64,000 nt of DNA, from NCBI GenBank assembly GCA_019694675.1, contig JAIBBK010000002.1:1-64000 (forward strand). The letters are read 5' to 3'. Positions 25,886 through 36,275 of this stretch are shown here, one piece after another. A program made the position numbers and the translations under genes. Every line of letters starts with the position of its first letter. Within the stretch, counting starts at the first letter, position 1. Source of the DNA: Ignavibacteria bacterium. Its GTDB lineage: Bacteria > Bacteroidota > Ignavibacteria > Tepidaquicellales > Tepidaquicellaceae. The notes under the pieces were generated by a model. The model saw nothing but the letters and a program-made list of their open reading frames with translations. It was not told the DNA's origin and made no database searches.

Positions 25886-27445
25886 TTGATAAAGACAATT
25901 GAACTTGTACTTCCCCCCGAGATCGCTTCGGATGATCTGAAGCTTGAAACTGTTGTAAGGGATCATCTCAGGATCAAAAGATCTTCCGGGATCACAATTG
26001 AGAAACTCAGGCGCTCAGTTGATGCAAGAAGCCGTAATCCTCTCATCAATCTCTCACTCCGAATATTCATTGATGAATCTCCGGAACCGGAAAGTCCTTA
26101 CACTTCATCCCTGGCAGATGTCTCTTCATCACCTGAGGTGATCATAGTCGGGTCGGGACCCGCCGGGTATTTTGCTGCCCTTGAACTTATTGAACGGGGA
26201 TTCAGGCCGGTGATATTCGACCGAGGAAAAGATGTTCGGACAAGAAGAAAAGATCTGAGGTCAATTCAGCAGTTCGGAATAGTTAACCCCGATTCCAATT
26301 ACTGCTTTGGCGAAGGGGGTGCTGGAACTTATTCCGACGGTAAACTTTATACCCGTTCTCAAAAGAGAGGCGATGTAAGAAAGGCCTTGAAGATACTTGT
26401 TGAGCACGGAGCATCATCCGATATTCTCATTGATGCTCATCCGCACATAGGGTCAAACAAGCTTCCGGGTGTTGTGCAGAATATCCGCAAGACCATCACT
26501 GATCTTGGAGGAGAGATAAATTTCAATTCGGCTGTTACCGGACTCATCATTAAGGACAACAATATTGCCGGAGTGATTGTGAACAATTCCGCCGAGCGGC
26601 TGGCATCTTCGGTAATACTCTCAACAGGACATTCGGCACGCGACATCTTCTATCTTCTTGGTGAGTTGAAGATCCGGATCGAACCTAAACCGTTTGCATT
26701 AGGAATGCGCATTGAGCATCCACAGGAGCTCATTGACGAGATCCGGTACAGGCAGAAACCAAGAAGCAGGCATCTCCCGCCAGCAAGTTACAATCTTACA
26801 ACTCAGGTTTACGGAAGAGGCGTGTATTCATTCTGCATGTGTCCGGGAGGATTAATAGTGCCGGCCGCGACTTCGCCCGGAGAAATTGTCGTCAACGGTA
26901 TGTCCATGTCCCGCAGAAGCTCTGAGTTTGCCAATGCCGGGATCGTGGTCAGCATTACGGAGGAAGACCTGCGGCCTTACTCCCAACACGGCAACCTGCG
27001 CGGACTGGAGTTTCAGAGAGATCTCGAAAGCAGGTTCTTTAAATCCGGGGACGGCTCACAGAATGCGCCGGCACAAAGGATTACTGACTTTCTTGAACAC
27101 AGAATATCCGAAACTCTCCCGAAAACCTCATACATTCCCGGTGTGCATTCGTATATGCTTGCAGAACTCCTTCCGGCGCAAATTGGCAGATCTTTGAAAA
27201 TAGCTCTGAAGAACTTTGAGAAGAAGATGAAAGGCTTCATCACAGATGAGGCTTGCTTTGTCGGACTTGAATCAAGAACCAGCTCACCTGTCAGGATACC
27301 GAGGGAAATGGATTCACTTGAACATGTTGAAGTGGCGGGATTGTATCCGTGCGGAGAAGGAGCGGGTTATGCGGGAGGAATAATATCAGCGGCGCTTGAC
27401 GGACAGAATGTTGCAAGAGCCCTGGCAGAGAAGCGTCATCATTAA
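25886..27445 (+). CDS. FAD-dependent dehydrogenase (COG2509-like)
   Basis: 519 residues from TTG. An N-terminal domain of about 80 residues rich in charged strands precedes the Rossmann motif IIVGSGPAGYFAALELIERG (about 85). GEGGAGTYSDGKL and the C-terminal GEGAGYAGGIISAALDGQN are hallmarks of the uncharacterised FAD-dependent dehydrogenase family COG2509. Substrate unknown. The gene sits in front of the GNAT/photolyase-like genes with a 15-base gap. Confidence 0.85.
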   Translation: MIKTIELVLPPEIASDDLKLETVVRDHLRIKRSSGITIEKLRRSVDARSRNPLINLSLRIFIDESPEPESPYTSSLADVSSSPEVIIVGSGPAGYFAALELIERGFRPVIFDRGKDVRTRRKDLRSIQQFGIVNPDSNYCFGEGGAGTYSDGKLYTRSQKRGDVRKALKILVEHGASSDILIDAHPHIGSNKLPGVVQNIRKTITDLGGEINFNSAVTGLIIKDNNIAGVIVNNSAERLASSVILSTGHSARDIFYLLGELKIRIEPKPFALGMRIEHPQELIDEIRYRQKPRSRHLPPASYNLTTQVYGRGVYSFCMCPGGLIVPAATSPGEIVVNGMSMSRRSSEFANAGIVVSITEEDLRPYSQHGNLRGLEFQRDLESRFFKSGDGSQNAPAQRITDFLEHRISETLPKTSYIPGVHSYMLAELLPAQIGRSLKIALKNFEKKMKGFITDEACFVGLESRTSSPVRIPREMDSLEHVEVAGLYPCGEGAGYAGGIISAALDGQNVARALAEKRHH

Positions 27446-27460
27446 TCAACAATAACCATC

Positions 27461-27910
27461 ATGAACATTGTAAGGGCAAACACAAACAACCTTGAGACTG
27501 TGGCAGAGCTGTTTGATCTGTACAGGCAGTTCTACGAGCAACCTCCGGACCTTGACGCTGCAAGGAACTTCATTGAAATGAGGATGAGCAGAAATGAATC
27601 GGTCATCTTTCTTGCACTGAACGAAGACGGTAACGGCATGGGCTTCGTGCAGCTTTATCCCAGTTTCACATCCGTGGGCATGCGCCGGCTTTGGATACTT
27701 AACGACTTGTTCATTCACCATGAGCACCGGCGAAAAGGCGTGGGCGAAAGTCTGCTTGAAAAGTGCAGAGACTTCAGCATTGAAACAGAAGCGTCGGGGC
27801 TTATTCTCGAAACCCGTAATTCAAACCGGCAGGCAAGGGCACTTTATGAGAAGTTCGGGTTCGACTTTGACATATATCATGCATATTACTTCTTCAGCAC
27901 CTCGGAATGA
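27461..27910 (+). CDS. GNAT family N-acetyltransferase
   Basis: 149 residues with the acetyl-CoA loop HHEHRRKGVGESLLEKC (about 86-102; R/Q-x-x-G-x-G/A form) and the terminal LETRNSNRQARALYEKFGFDFD. The acceptor is unknown. The stop overlaps the next start as ATGA (27907-27910), so translation is coupled to the photolyase-related gene. Confidence 0.9.
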   Translation: MNIVRANTNNLETVAELFDLYRQFYEQPPDLDAARNFIEMRMSRNESVIFLALNEDGNGMGFVQLYPSFTSVGMRRLWILNDLFIHHEHRRKGVGESLLEKCRDFSIETEASGLILETRNSNRQARALYEKFGFDFDIYHAYYFFSTSE

Positions 27911-29400
27911 AGCAAACCGCTTTGGTATTTCCGCATCAGTTGTTCAGACAACATCCGGCAATCCGCGGATGCGACAATGCTGTGATGATTGAAGACCCTC
28001 TTTACTTCGGCGATAAAAAGTATCCGCTGAATTTCCATAAGAAAAAGCTTCTTCTGCACAGGGCTTCAATGAAAGCTTACGAATCCTGTCTGAAGAGTAA
28101 AGGGATCAGAGTGAAGTATTATGATCATGCTGATTTCGACGGACAAGATGCGGAGGATATTGTTTTTGAGGGCCTCGCACGTGATGGAACGGAGAAAGTC
28201 TGCTATGCTGATACATTCGATTTCATTCTGGAGAAGAGGATTAAGCGGGCATCGCGGAAACACGGCATTGCGCTTTGCAAGACGGACTCACCTTCTTTCA
28301 TTACCCCGCCTGAGATCTTCGAAAATGTCTTCGGGAGAAAGAATAAGTATCTTATGTCTTCATTTTACATTGCCCAGCGCAGGCGTCTGAATCTTCTGAT
28401 CGGAAAGGACGGAGGGCCGCTCGGAGGCAAGTGGAGCTATGATGCTGAGAACCGGAAGAGGCTTCCCAGGAACCATTCTGTTCCGTCCGTTCATGCCGCG
28501 CATGATGCGAAAGTGTTGAGCGCACACTCCGGTTATGTAAACTCCAATTTTCATTCCAACCCGGGAAGCACGGATGATTTCATTTTTCCCGTTGAACACG
28601 ACTCGGCGGAAAAGTGGCTTGAAGATTTCCTCGGGAAGAGGCTGAATTCATTCGGAGAGTATGAAGACTCAATCAGTTCAGACAATGCTTATCTCTATCA
28701 TTCACTGCTCTCGCCGCTCTTGAATACCGGGCTTCTTACTCCGGACCTGGTTGTTGACAGACTTCTTGAATTTTCCGGCAGACATGACGTTCCTTTGAAT
28801 TCGACTGAAGGTTTCCTGAGACAGATCATCGGTTGGAGAGAGTTCATAATGCTGATCTACCTAAAAGACGGAGTGAAACAGCGCAACAGCAACTTCTGGA
28901 ATTTTGACCGCAAGATGCCGGACTCTTTCTATAACGGTACAACAGGAATTGTTCCGTTCGACACGGTTGTAAGAAGAGTGCTGAAGACTTCATACTGCCA
29001 CCACATTGAGAGGCTCATGATCCTCGGCAATTTTATGTTCCTTTGCGGAATACATCCTCATGAAGTTTACAGATGGTTTATGGAGATGTTCATAGATTCT
29101 TACGACTGGGTAATGGTGCCGAACATATACGGCATGAGCCAGTTCTCCGACGGCGGACTCATGGCAACAAAACCTTACATCAGTTCTTCCAACTACATTC
29201 TCAAAATGAGCGATTACCGAAAGGGCGAATGGTGTTCCGTATGGGACTCGCTTTACTGGAGATTCATTTCCGATCACAAAGAGTTTTTCTCTGCCAGTCC
29301 CCGGCTCTCAATGATGTCTGTTATGCTTGAGAAGATGGACAGGCGCAAACTGCATGCTCACATAAGCACTGCAGAAAAATTCCTGGGGTATCTGAAATGA
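27907..29400 (+). CDS. photolyase/cryptochrome-related protein (DPRP/FeS-BCP family) lacking cluster cysteines
   Basis: 497 residues. The N-terminal antenna-like Rossmann domain begins ALVFPHQLF. The C-terminal FAD-binding region shows the family blocks YCHHIERLMILGNFMF, IHPHEVYRWFMEMFID, WVMVPNIYGMSQFSDGG and SSNYILKMSDY. In FeS-BCP enzymes this is followed by a loop with three cysteines; here the loop is shortened to RKGEWCSVWDSLYW, with only one Cys. The 4Fe-4S cluster is therefore probably absent. It could be a (6-4) photolyase-like repair enzyme or a light sensor. It overlaps both neighbours by four bases. Confidence 0.88.
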   Translation: MKQTALVFPHQLFRQHPAIRGCDNAVMIEDPLYFGDKKYPLNFHKKKLLLHRASMKAYESCLKSKGIRVKYYDHADFDGQDAEDIVFEGLARDGTEKVCYADTFDFILEKRIKRASRKHGIALCKTDSPSFITPPEIFENVFGRKNKYLMSSFYIAQRRRLNLLIGKDGGPLGGKWSYDAENRKRLPRNHSVPSVHAAHDAKVLSAHSGYVNSNFHSNPGSTDDFIFPVEHDSAEKWLEDFLGKRLNSFGEYEDSISSDNAYLYHSLLSPLLNTGLLTPDLVVDRLLEFSGRHDVPLNSTEGFLRQIIGWREFIMLIYLKDGVKQRNSNFWNFDRKMPDSFYNGTTGIVPFDTVVRRVLKTSYCHHIERLMILGNFMFLCGIHPHEVYRWFMEMFIDSYDWVMVPNIYGMSQFSDGGLMATKPYISSSNYILKMSDYRKGEWCSVWDSLYWRFISDHKEFFSASPRLSMMSVMLEKMDRRKLHAHISTAEKFLGYLK

Positions 29401-30839
29401 GAATTCTCCTTACGGGCGCAGGAGGTTACATTGGCAAGAGACTTCTGCCTGTTCTCACCGGACTTGGGCACGATGTTGTCTGTTGTGTAAGGGATAAGCA
29501 AAGGTTTGCAGGAAGTGTAAAGTCAGGATCGAATATTGAAGTCATTGAAGCGGACTTTGCGGATCCGTCAAGACTGCCTGAGCCGCCGGAAGGTATTGAT
29601 GCCGCATATTATCTGATTCACTCGATGTCTTCCTCAATCAGCAACTTTGATGAGCTTGAAGCCGTATGTGCGGAGAACTTTGTCAGATTTGCGGAACAAA
29701 CGGGTTGCAAACAAATAGTTTATCTCAGCGGAATTTCAAATGACACAAAACTCTCTCTTCATCTCAGGTCAAGGCAGAAGGTAGGCGAGATCTTATCACT
29801 TTCAAAGATACCCGTTACAATTGTAAGAGCCGGAATAATCGTGGGTTCCGGAAGCGCTTCATTTGAGATCATAAGGGACCTCGTTGAGAAACTGCCGGTA
29901 ATGGTTGCTCCGAGATGGCTCAACACAAGAACACAACCTGTTGCAGTGAGAGATGTAATAAGCTGTCTGAGCGGAGTGCTTCTCAGGAAGGAATGCCTCG
30001 GTAAGGATTTTGATATCGGCGGACCGGACATTCTTACATACAAGGAAATGCTTCTGGGTTATGCGCGGGTGAGGAAACTCAAGCGCTTGGTGATCATATT
30101 GCCCGTAATGACTCCGAGACTTTCTTCATACTGGCTTTACTTTGTAACGTCAACGTCTTACAAGCTTGCTGTAAATCTTGTGAACAGTATGAAGGTGGAA
30201 GTGATATGCAGAAACAATGATCTGATGAAGTTGCTCGGCATTGAACCCCTGAGCTACGAGGAAGCAGTGCGGCTTGCCTTTGAGAGGATCGAACAGAATC
30301 TTGTACTTTCAAGCTGGAAGGACTCGCTCATAACGAGCTCTGATGACAAATCGCTTTCCGAACATATTCAGGTTCCGTCCTATGGCGTGTTCACTGATGA
30401 AAGGGAGATTGCGATCGAAGGTGATGCTGATAAGGTTCTTGAAAACATCTGGTCAATAGGCGGCAACAGGGGATGGTACTATGCAAACATGCTATGGAAC
30501 ATCAGGGGATTCGTGGATAAGCTTGCCGGAGGCGTAGGGCTGAGAAGAGGGAGGACAAGTCCTGACAGGCTGACCGCAGGAGATGCTCTGGATTTTTGGA
30601 GGGTGCTGGTTGCTGACAAGGAAGACAAGCGGCTTCTTCTTTATGCGGAGATGAAATTGCCTGGAGAAGCATGGCTTGAATTCAGAATTAACTATGATGA
30701 TGGCAGAGCAAGTCTTCTGCAGAAAGCAACTTTCCGTCCTAACGGAATTGCGGGGAGACTTTACTGGTACTCGGTCCTTCCGTTTCATTATTTTGTGTTT
30801 GAAGGAATGGCACGCAGAATAATTTCGTTCAGGAATTGA
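29397..30839 (+). CDS. NAD(P)-binding epimerase-like protein with C-terminal DUF2867
   Basis: 480 residues. The atypical SDR part begins [18 protein letters not shown], with YLSGIS and [21 protein letters not shown] following. From about residue 320 a DUF2867 domain follows ([31 protein letters not shown]...LWLEF-type end). Such SDR-DUF2867 fusions often neighbour photolyase-like genes. Start ATGA overlaps the photolyase-related stop. The substrate is not predictable; a role in lipid or pigment metabolism is only a guess. Confidence 0.85.
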   Translation: MRILLTGAGGYIGKRLLPVLTGLGHDVVCCVRDKQRFAGSVKSGSNIEVIEADFADPSRLPEPPEGIDAAYYLIHSMSSSISNFDELEAVCAENFVRFAEQTGCKQIVYLSGISNDTKLSLHLRSRQKVGEILSLSKIPVTIVRAGIIVGSGSASFEIIRDLVEKLPVMVAPRWLNTRTQPVAVRDVISCLSGVLLRKECLGKDFDIGGPDILTYKEMLLGYARVRKLKRLVIILPVMTPRLSSYWLYFVTSTSYKLAVNLVNSMKVEVICRNNDLMKLLGIEPLSYEEAVRLAFERIEQNLVLSSWKDSLITSSDDKSLSEHIQVPSYGVFTDEREIAIEGDADKVLENIWSIGGNRGWYYANMLWNIRGFVDKLAGGVGLRRGRTSPDRLTAGDALDFWRVLVADKEDKRLLLYAEMKLPGEAWLEFRINYDDGRASLLQKATFRPNGIAGRLYWYSVLPFHYFVFEGMARRIISFRN

Positions 30840-30853
30840 AAAAATATATCAAT

Positions 30854-31642
30854 ATGAAAAAATCAATTGATGAACGCTGGCGGCTGGACGGCAAGAAAGC
30901 GCTTGTTACGGGTGCAACAAGAGGCATCGGCAAGTCAATCACAGAGGAGCTGCTTTCACTCGGCGCGGAGGTCTGCATAGTTGCCCGAAGCAAGAGTAAT
31001 ACAAACAACGAAGCTCACAGGTATTCCGAAGAAGGATATGGAGTTAAGGGATTCACCTGCGATGTTACTTCTGCGGGTGACAGGAATGCGCTTCATGAGT
31101 TTATAATGAACGAGTGGGGATGCCTTGACATACTTGTCAACAATGCAGGAACGAATACAAGGAAAAAGACAATTGAAAGTGATGAAGATGACTTTATATC
31201 ATTGATGAAACTGAACTTAGGATCCGTGTTTCAGATGTGCAGATTATTCAGGCCGCTTCTTATCGCTTCGCGGTTTGCATCCATTGTTAATGTGGCTTCT
31301 GTGGCCGGATTCACTTCGGTCGGCACGGGATCTCCCTACGCAGCTTCAAAGGCAGGGCTTATACATTTTACAAGATATCTTGCAGTGGAGTGGGCAAGGG
31401 ACGGAATAAGGGTGAATGCTGTGGCGCCGTGGTACATAAGAACGCCGCTAACAGAACCTCTGCTGAAAAAGGAGGAGTATCTTGCTTCTGTCCTGTCGCG
31501 TACGCCTGCGGGAAGAGTCGGTACACCGGAGGAGGTTGCGGCCGCAGTTGCATTCCTTTGCATGCCTTCATCTTCTTACATCACCGGAGAGTGCATATCG
31601 GTTGACGGCGGATTTCTGAAGTTCGGATTCAGTCCTGCATGA
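30854..31642 (+). CDS. short-chain dehydrogenase/reductase (tropinone reductase-like)
   Basis: 262 residues from the ATG at 30854; a TTG at 30836 overlapping the previous stop is the alternative. Classical SDR signs: [12 protein letters not shown] (TGxxxGxG), ILVNNAG, catalytic Ser in NVASVAG, and Tyr/Lys in YAASKAG. The end [10 protein letters not shown] is typical. The NADP/NADH choice and the substrate are not certain. Last gene of the photolyase-centred operon, convergent with PPK2. Confidence 0.9.
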   Translation: MKKSIDERWRLDGKKALVTGATRGIGKSITEELLSLGAEVCIVARSKSNTNNEAHRYSEEGYGVKGFTCDVTSAGDRNALHEFIMNEWGCLDILVNNAGTNTRKKTIESDEDDFISLMKLNLGSVFQMCRLFRPLLIASRFASIVNVASVAGFTSVGTGSPYAASKAGLIHFTRYLAVEWARDGIRVNAVAPWYIRTPLTEPLLKKEEYLASVLSRTPAGRVGTPEEVAAAVAFLCMPSSSYITGECISVDGGFLKFGFSPA

Positions 31643-31643
31643 A

Positions 31644-32561
31644 TCAGTCTTCTTCCGAAAGAAGCTGCTCCTTTGCCTTCTGAAGCGCGGCAAGCTGTTC
31701 CGGAGTTGCTTCCGGATAGGAGAAGTTCATCTTCTCAAACATTCTGTAGATGATCATGGCAATCAATAGTCTGCCCCACCATTTGTTGTCTGACGGGATC
31801 ACGAACCAAGGAGCATGGTCCTTTGTGGTTTCTTCTATCATCTCTTCGAATGCCTTCTGATACTCGTCCCAGTACAATCTCTCCTTCACGTCAGCGGCGG
31901 AAAATTTCCAGTTTTTCTTCTTATCGTCAATTCTTTCCAGAAATCTTTTCTTCTGCTCTTTCTTGGAAACATTGAGGAAGAACTTAAGTATGATAGTGCC
32001 GTTTTCGGAAAGATTCTTTTCGAACCTGTTGATCTGCCTGAATCTGTCCTTCCAGAATTTCTCATCTGCATCTTCAACTTTCTCTATGCCCGGCAGGTTC
32101 TCGTTCAGAAGATATTCAGGATGAACCCTTGTGATAAGAACATTCTCATAGTGCGACCTGTTGAAGATCCCAATCTCCCCTCTTGCCGGCAAAGCAAGGT
32201 AATGCCTCCAAAAATAGTCGTGATCAAGCTCCGTCTTCGTAGGCGCCTTAAAACTTGCAACACGAACGCCGGAGGGATTCAGTCCTGACATTATATGCTT
32301 TATCACTCCGTCCTTTCCTGCGGCATCCATTGCCTGAAGCACTATCAGTACATTATACTGATCGTGCGCATAGAGCTTATCCTGAAACTCCGCAAGTCTT
32401 TCCCTGCCTCTCTCAAGCACATCCTGTGCAAGTTCCTTGTCAAGAATGTCACCTTCATACTTTGTACTGAAGTCCTTTAACCTGACCTTTGAACCTTCCT
32501 TAACCATGCAGTTCTTTACCTCATTGTCAATTTCGTTCAAGATGTCCTCTGCTGAAGCCAT
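31644..32561 (-). CDS. ppk2: polyphosphate kinase 2 family protein
   Basis: 305 residues. Walker A-like VLQAMDAAGKDGVIKHIM (about 71-88), followed by GVRVASFKAPTKTELDHDYFWRHYLALPARGEIGIFNRSHYENVL and the lid region. This is the PPK2 core; length and spacing fit the single-domain class. These enzymes move phosphate between polyphosphate and nucleotides (AMP, ADP or GDP). Class I or III cannot be fixed by eye. Its stop lies one base from the convergent SDR stop. Confidence 0.93.
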   Translation of the reverse strand: MASAEDILNEIDNEVKNCMVKEGSKVRLKDFSTKYEGDILDKELAQDVLERGRERLAEFQDKLYAHDQYNVLIVLQAMDAAGKDGVIKHIMSGLNPSGVRVASFKAPTKTELDHDYFWRHYLALPARGEIGIFNRSHYENVLITRVHPEYLLNENLPGIEKVEDADEKFWKDRFRQINRFEKNLSENGTIILKFFLNVSKKEQKKRFLERIDDKKKNWKFSAADVKERLYWDEYQKAFEEMIEETTKDHAPWFVIPSDNKWWGRLLIAMIIYRMFEKMNFSYPEATPEQLAALQKAKEQLLSEED

Positions 32562-32692
32562 ATTGCTTATCTGGTTTTGTTTATGAGTAGATCAAATATA
32601 TGAACATTATGAATGAATAATTACGCACTTAGTGCACTGGATTTGGAAGATATGGTTGTAAATTTCCAATGCCGGCCGCCGCAAAGGCAAAG

Positions 32693-32729
32693 TTGACACT
32701 TCACTTTTGGGTTTGTTTAGTTAGTTTTG
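32693..32729 (+). promoter_or_regulatory. putative promoter of the TPR gene
   Basis: TTGACA at 32693-32698 and TAGTTTTG (TAnnTTTG) at 32722-32729, 23 bases between, 22 bases before the ATG at 32752. The spacing fits Bacteroidota-type promoters. Confidence 0.4.
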
Positions 32730-32751
32730 CACAAACTAAAAACCATGCATC

Positions 32752-33603
32752 ATGAACAGATTCATACAGGTCACACTCGCTTTGGTTGCGCTCTTACTGA
32801 TTTCCGGTTCATCATACTCGCAGGAATCTCCTCAGGCCGTTCTTCAGAAAGGAAATGAGTATTACCTTAAAGGTGACTTTGACAAAGCGGTTGAGTTTTA
32901 CACTGACTACCTGGGATCTTTTCCTCAGAACATAGATGTACTGAATTTCAGAGGATTGTCTTACCTCGCAATGAAAGACTATCCCAAGGCAATTCAGGAT
33001 TTCACCTCTGCCATAGGCGTTAAGAGATCAAGCTCAATGAGTTATGTTTACCGCGCATCCGCATACATTTCGCAGAATAATTATCCCGCGGCCAAAAAGG
33101 ACTGTGAAGATGCATTGTTCTACGATGTGAATAATATTGAAGCATACTATATGCAGAATTTCCTGTTTCTGAAGGGTGGCGAGTTTGAGCGCTCTCTGAA
33201 AACTCTGGAAAAGGCAATTGTGCTGGAGCCTAAGTCGGCGCGGGGTTATTTCATGAAGGCGATCACATACACATTTCAGCAGGATACCGTTAAGATATTC
33301 GAGAATGTCAATGAAGGTCTGTCCTGGGATTCGACTTATTTCCAGAAGGATACCAAGAAGGATCTGGTATTTGTGAGATATGACCGCTTCAAGTTTGCGG
33401 TTGATCTGTTCACAAAGCAGATCCAAAACAATCCTCAGGGTTATCTGCCGTATTTCAGCAGAGGGATGATCTATTATATGATGGGCAACTATGACATGGC
33501 CTATGATGACCTTAAGAAATCGCTTGATCTTAATAAAGCTCCTACAAAGCTGATCACCGAAGCTACAGACAGATTGATACGGGCTTGCTATCGCGTGAAC
33601 TGA
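32752..33603 (+). CDS. secreted TPR-repeat protein
   Basis: 283 residues with a signal peptide (VTLALVALLLISGSSYSQ). Residues about 30-190 contain four or five tetratricopeptide units (GNEYYLKGDFDKAVEFYTDYL, FRGLSYLAMKDYPKAIQDFTSAI, YRASAYISQNNYPAAKKDCEDAL, FLKGGEFERSLKTLEKAIVL), and another lies near 235-265. Periplasmic scaffold-like; partner unknown. Monocistronic between divergent PPK2 and convergent CorC-type genes. Confidence 0.85.
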   Translation: MNRFIQVTLALVALLLISGSSYSQESPQAVLQKGNEYYLKGDFDKAVEFYTDYLGSFPQNIDVLNFRGLSYLAMKDYPKAIQDFTSAIGVKRSSSMSYVYRASAYISQNNYPAAKKDCEDALFYDVNNIEAYYMQNFLFLKGGEFERSLKTLEKAIVLEPKSARGYFMKAITYTFQQDTVKIFENVNEGLSWDSTYFQKDTKKDLVFVRYDRFKFAVDLFTKQIQNNPQGYLPYFSRGMIYYMMGNYDMAYDDLKKSLDLNKAPTKLITEATDRLIRACYRVN

Positions 33604-33611
33604 ACTGACTG

Positions 33612-34916
33612 TCAGGCGAGATCGGAGTTCAGCAGTTCGGCATCGAGAATTTCAAAGAGGATCCTGTCAATTCTTTTGCCGTCCATATCAACTATCTCCA
33701 TTGATATGCCGTCAACAGTGATCTTGCGTCCCGTTTTGGGAATTTCACCAAGATGATAGAGAAAATATCCCGAAAGCGTGGTATAATTGTGCGGATTATC
33801 TTCGATTATTTCCTTGCCGAAAAAGTCATTGATGTCAAAGACAGTTGTCTTTCCGTTAATGAGAAAGGACCTCTCTGATCTCTTCACTATATCCGGATCT
33901 TCTGCCTCATCTGATTCCGGCATTTGACCGACAATTGCCTCGATCATGTCACGGAGCGTGATGATGCCGTCAATTTCCCCGTGCTCATCTATCACAAGGG
34001 CTGCATATTCCTTCTTCTTCCTGAACTCATTGAGCACCTGGAATGCCGGAGTATATTCATTGAGAAGTATTGGTTGCCTGATAATGCTCTTGACAGAGAA
34101 TCCCGGCTGCATATGCCTGTCAAGATAATCCTTGGAATTTATTATGCCGATGAGATTATCAAGCGTTCCGTCGCATACCGGAAACTTTGAATGACTGCTG
34201 CTCTTGAGTTCAAGCAATATCTCTTCCGGGGATGAATTGATATCAATCCACTCAAGCTCAGTCCTGTGCGTCATCAGGCTCTTGGCAACCTGATCGGAGA
34301 ACGAGAACAGCTTCTGATGAACCTTGCTTTCATCCTTTTCGAGTATTCCCTGAGTTGCTGCTTTCTTAAGTATGAACTTCAGCTCATCTTCACTCAGATG
34401 TTCAGACCGCCTTGATTTGATATTGAAAAGTCTGAGAATGAAGTCCGTGGAAGAGGCAAGGACCTTGACGACCGGATAAGTCAGCGCAGTGAAGAATCTC
34501 ATAACCGGTGCAAAATACAGCGAGATTCTTTCCGCATGATTTATGGCAAATGACTTCGGCACAAGCTCGCCAACTACAATTGAAAAGTATGTGATGAGCG
34601 CCACCACAATCACAATTGACAATTCATTGAGAAGCTCGGAATTCCAGCCCATGCCTTTGAAGAACTCGTTGAGATCTTCTGCAAGAACGGTGCCTCCGTA
34701 AACACCGGAGACTATCCCGATAAGCGTTATTCCCACCTGAACGGAGGAGAGAAAATTCTCTGGACTCTCTATGAACTTGAGGACGATTGCTGCCCGTTTG
34801 TTCCTCATTGCGGCAAGATGCTCGATCCGGCTCCGGTTAACGGACAGCAGTGCAGCTTCACACATCGCAAAAAACGAATTTGCCAGTGTTAACGCTATGA
34901 TGATTATCAGATCCAA
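33612..34916 (-). CDS. CNNM/CorC-type membrane protein with CBS pair (hemolysin-related)
   Basis: 434 residues. DUF21/CNNM transmembrane domain (about 1-185) with four helices, including FFAMCEAALLSVNRSRI and VGITLIGIVSGVYGG. Two CBS domains (about 205-325; VCDGTLDNLIGIINSKDYL, ALVIDEHGEIDGIITLRDMIEAI) and a CorC_HlyC domain (about 345-425). The family is linked to Mg2+/Co2+ efflux or tolerance; older annotation says hemolysin. Located in the inner membrane. Confidence 0.93.
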   Translation of the reverse strand: MDLIIIIALTLANSFFAMCEAALLSVNRSRIEHLAAMRNKRAAIVLKFIESPENFLSSVQVGITLIGIVSGVYGGTVLAEDLNEFFKGMGWNSELLNELSIVIVVALITYFSIVVGELVPKSFAINHAERISLYFAPVMRFFTALTYPVVKVLASSTDFILRLFNIKSRRSEHLSEDELKFILKKAATQGILEKDESKVHQKLFSFSDQVAKSLMTHRTELEWIDINSSPEEILLELKSSSHSKFPVCDGTLDNLIGIINSKDYLDRHMQPGFSVKSIIRQPILLNEYTPAFQVLNEFRKKKEYAALVIDEHGEIDGIITLRDMIEAIVGQMPESDEAEDPDIVKRSERSFLINGKTTVFDINDFFGKEIIEDNPHNYTTLSGYFLYHLGEIPKTGRKITVDGISMEIVDMDGKRIDRILFEILDAELLNSDLA

Positions 34917-35078
34917 GTAGTTGACATCCTGTCTGTGTAATGTGAATTCGCTTACTCAAAATTAGTCATCTGTGAATATTATGGCAATGTTCATATAAGT
35001 TTTAGATCAGATGAAATAATTTGTTTGTTGCTGAAAAACTGCTTCTCCATACTTATCTTGTTTGCTCAAATCTCAACA

Positions 35079-36275
35079 ATGACAATCAGACATAAGCCCA
35101 GGCAGATCGTCGCTCTCGGCGGAGGGATGTTCTCTATGGAACCCGATAACGGGCTTCTTGACAAGTACATTCTCAATCTTGTCCCGAAAGAAAGGCCAAG
35201 GATCTGCTTCATGGGTACGGCCAGCAACGACGGAATTGAGTACCGCGAGATGTTTTACAGTTTTTTCAGGAACAAGCAATGCGAACCGGCTCATCTTGCA
35301 TTCAATGATCCTCCCGATGACATCGAAGCATTCATAATGCAGCAGGACATCATACATGTGGGCGGAGGAAACACGACTTTGATCATTGACACATGGAAGA
35401 AGTACGGTGTTGATGCTATAATGAAGAAGGCGTGGAACGCGGGGATAATTCTTACGGGAATGAGCGCAGGCGCGATCTGCTGGTTTGATGACGGCATAAC
35501 CAATCCTTCTCCCGGCGTGCTTACACGCCTGCCGTGCCTTGGAATACTGAAAGGAAGTTTCTGCCCTCATTATGATGAAAGGGCTGAACTGCGGGAATCC
35601 TTCAAAAAGCTGATCAGGCAAAAGGTAATAAAAGAGGGTTACGGAGTAGAAGACGGAGCGGCATTGCATTTCGTTGACAATGATCTGATCAGGGTAGTGA
35701 CCTCAAGAACTAATGCTTCAGCTTTCAAAGTGAAACTTCGCAGAGGCAAAGTAACGGAGGAAAGACTTAAACCGCATTATCTCGGAAGGGACTCTGAAGT
35801 GAGTCCGGAAAAAGCCCCTGCAACAGAGCTGGAAATACTGAAGACGGCAATTGCCTTTGTGGAGAAGATCAATGAGCATGACACGGACGGGCTCGGAGAA
35901 CTCATGTCGGATGACCACAGATTCATAGACTCAATGGACAATGTTGTTACGGGAAGGGAAGAAATGATCAAGGCGTGGAAGGGTTTCCTCAGCTGGTTTC
36001 CGGATTACAGGATAACGGTGCTCAACACTCTGATGTCCGGTGACAGCGTGGGTTTCTTCGGGAGGGCGACGGGGACTTTCAGCAATAAGAGGCCGGGAGC
36101 AAGGGACAAATTTGACATAACCGCATCATGGAGGGCGCGCATCAAAGACGGCAAAGTGATAGAGTGGCAGGCCATTGCCGACAATGAAGCCGTGAGAGCG
36201 ATCATTGACCTTAACGGCAGGTATGAGCTGATCGAAAGACTTGAGAAAGAGTCGATCAAAATGCGGGAGAGTTGA
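35079..36275 (+). CDS. peptidase S51 (cyanophycinase/dipeptidase E-like) fused to an NTF2-like domain
   Basis: 398 residues from the ATG at 35079. Residues 1 to about 235: S51 fold with [26 protein letters not shown], the nucleophile elbow [11 protein letters not shown] (Ser) and [10 protein letters not shown]. Residues about 245-385: a SnoaL/NTF2-like domain starting [29 protein letters not shown], with [13 protein letters not shown] and [10 protein letters not shown]. The fusion is unusual: S51 enzymes normally stop after the first part. The second domain could bind a small ligand or dimerise. Its stop overlaps the TTG of purT by four bases. Confidence 0.85.
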   Translation: MTIRHKPRQIVALGGGMFSMEPDNGLLDKYILNLVPKERPRICFMGTASNDGIEYREMFYSFFRNKQCEPAHLAFNDPPDDIEAFIMQQDIIHVGGGNTTLIIDTWKKYGVDAIMKKAWNAGIILTGMSAGAICWFDDGITNPSPGVLTRLPCLGILKGSFCPHYDERAELRESFKKLIRQKVIKEGYGVEDGAALHFVDNDLIRVVTSRTNASAFKVKLRRGKVTEERLKPHYLGRDSEVSPEKAPATELEILKTAIAFVEKINEHDTDGLGELMSDDHRFIDSMDNVVTGREEMIKAWKGFLSWFPDYRITVLNTLMSGDSVGFFGRATGTFSNKRPGARDKFDITASWRARIKDGKVIEWQAIADNEAVRAIIDLNGRYELIERLEKESIKMRES

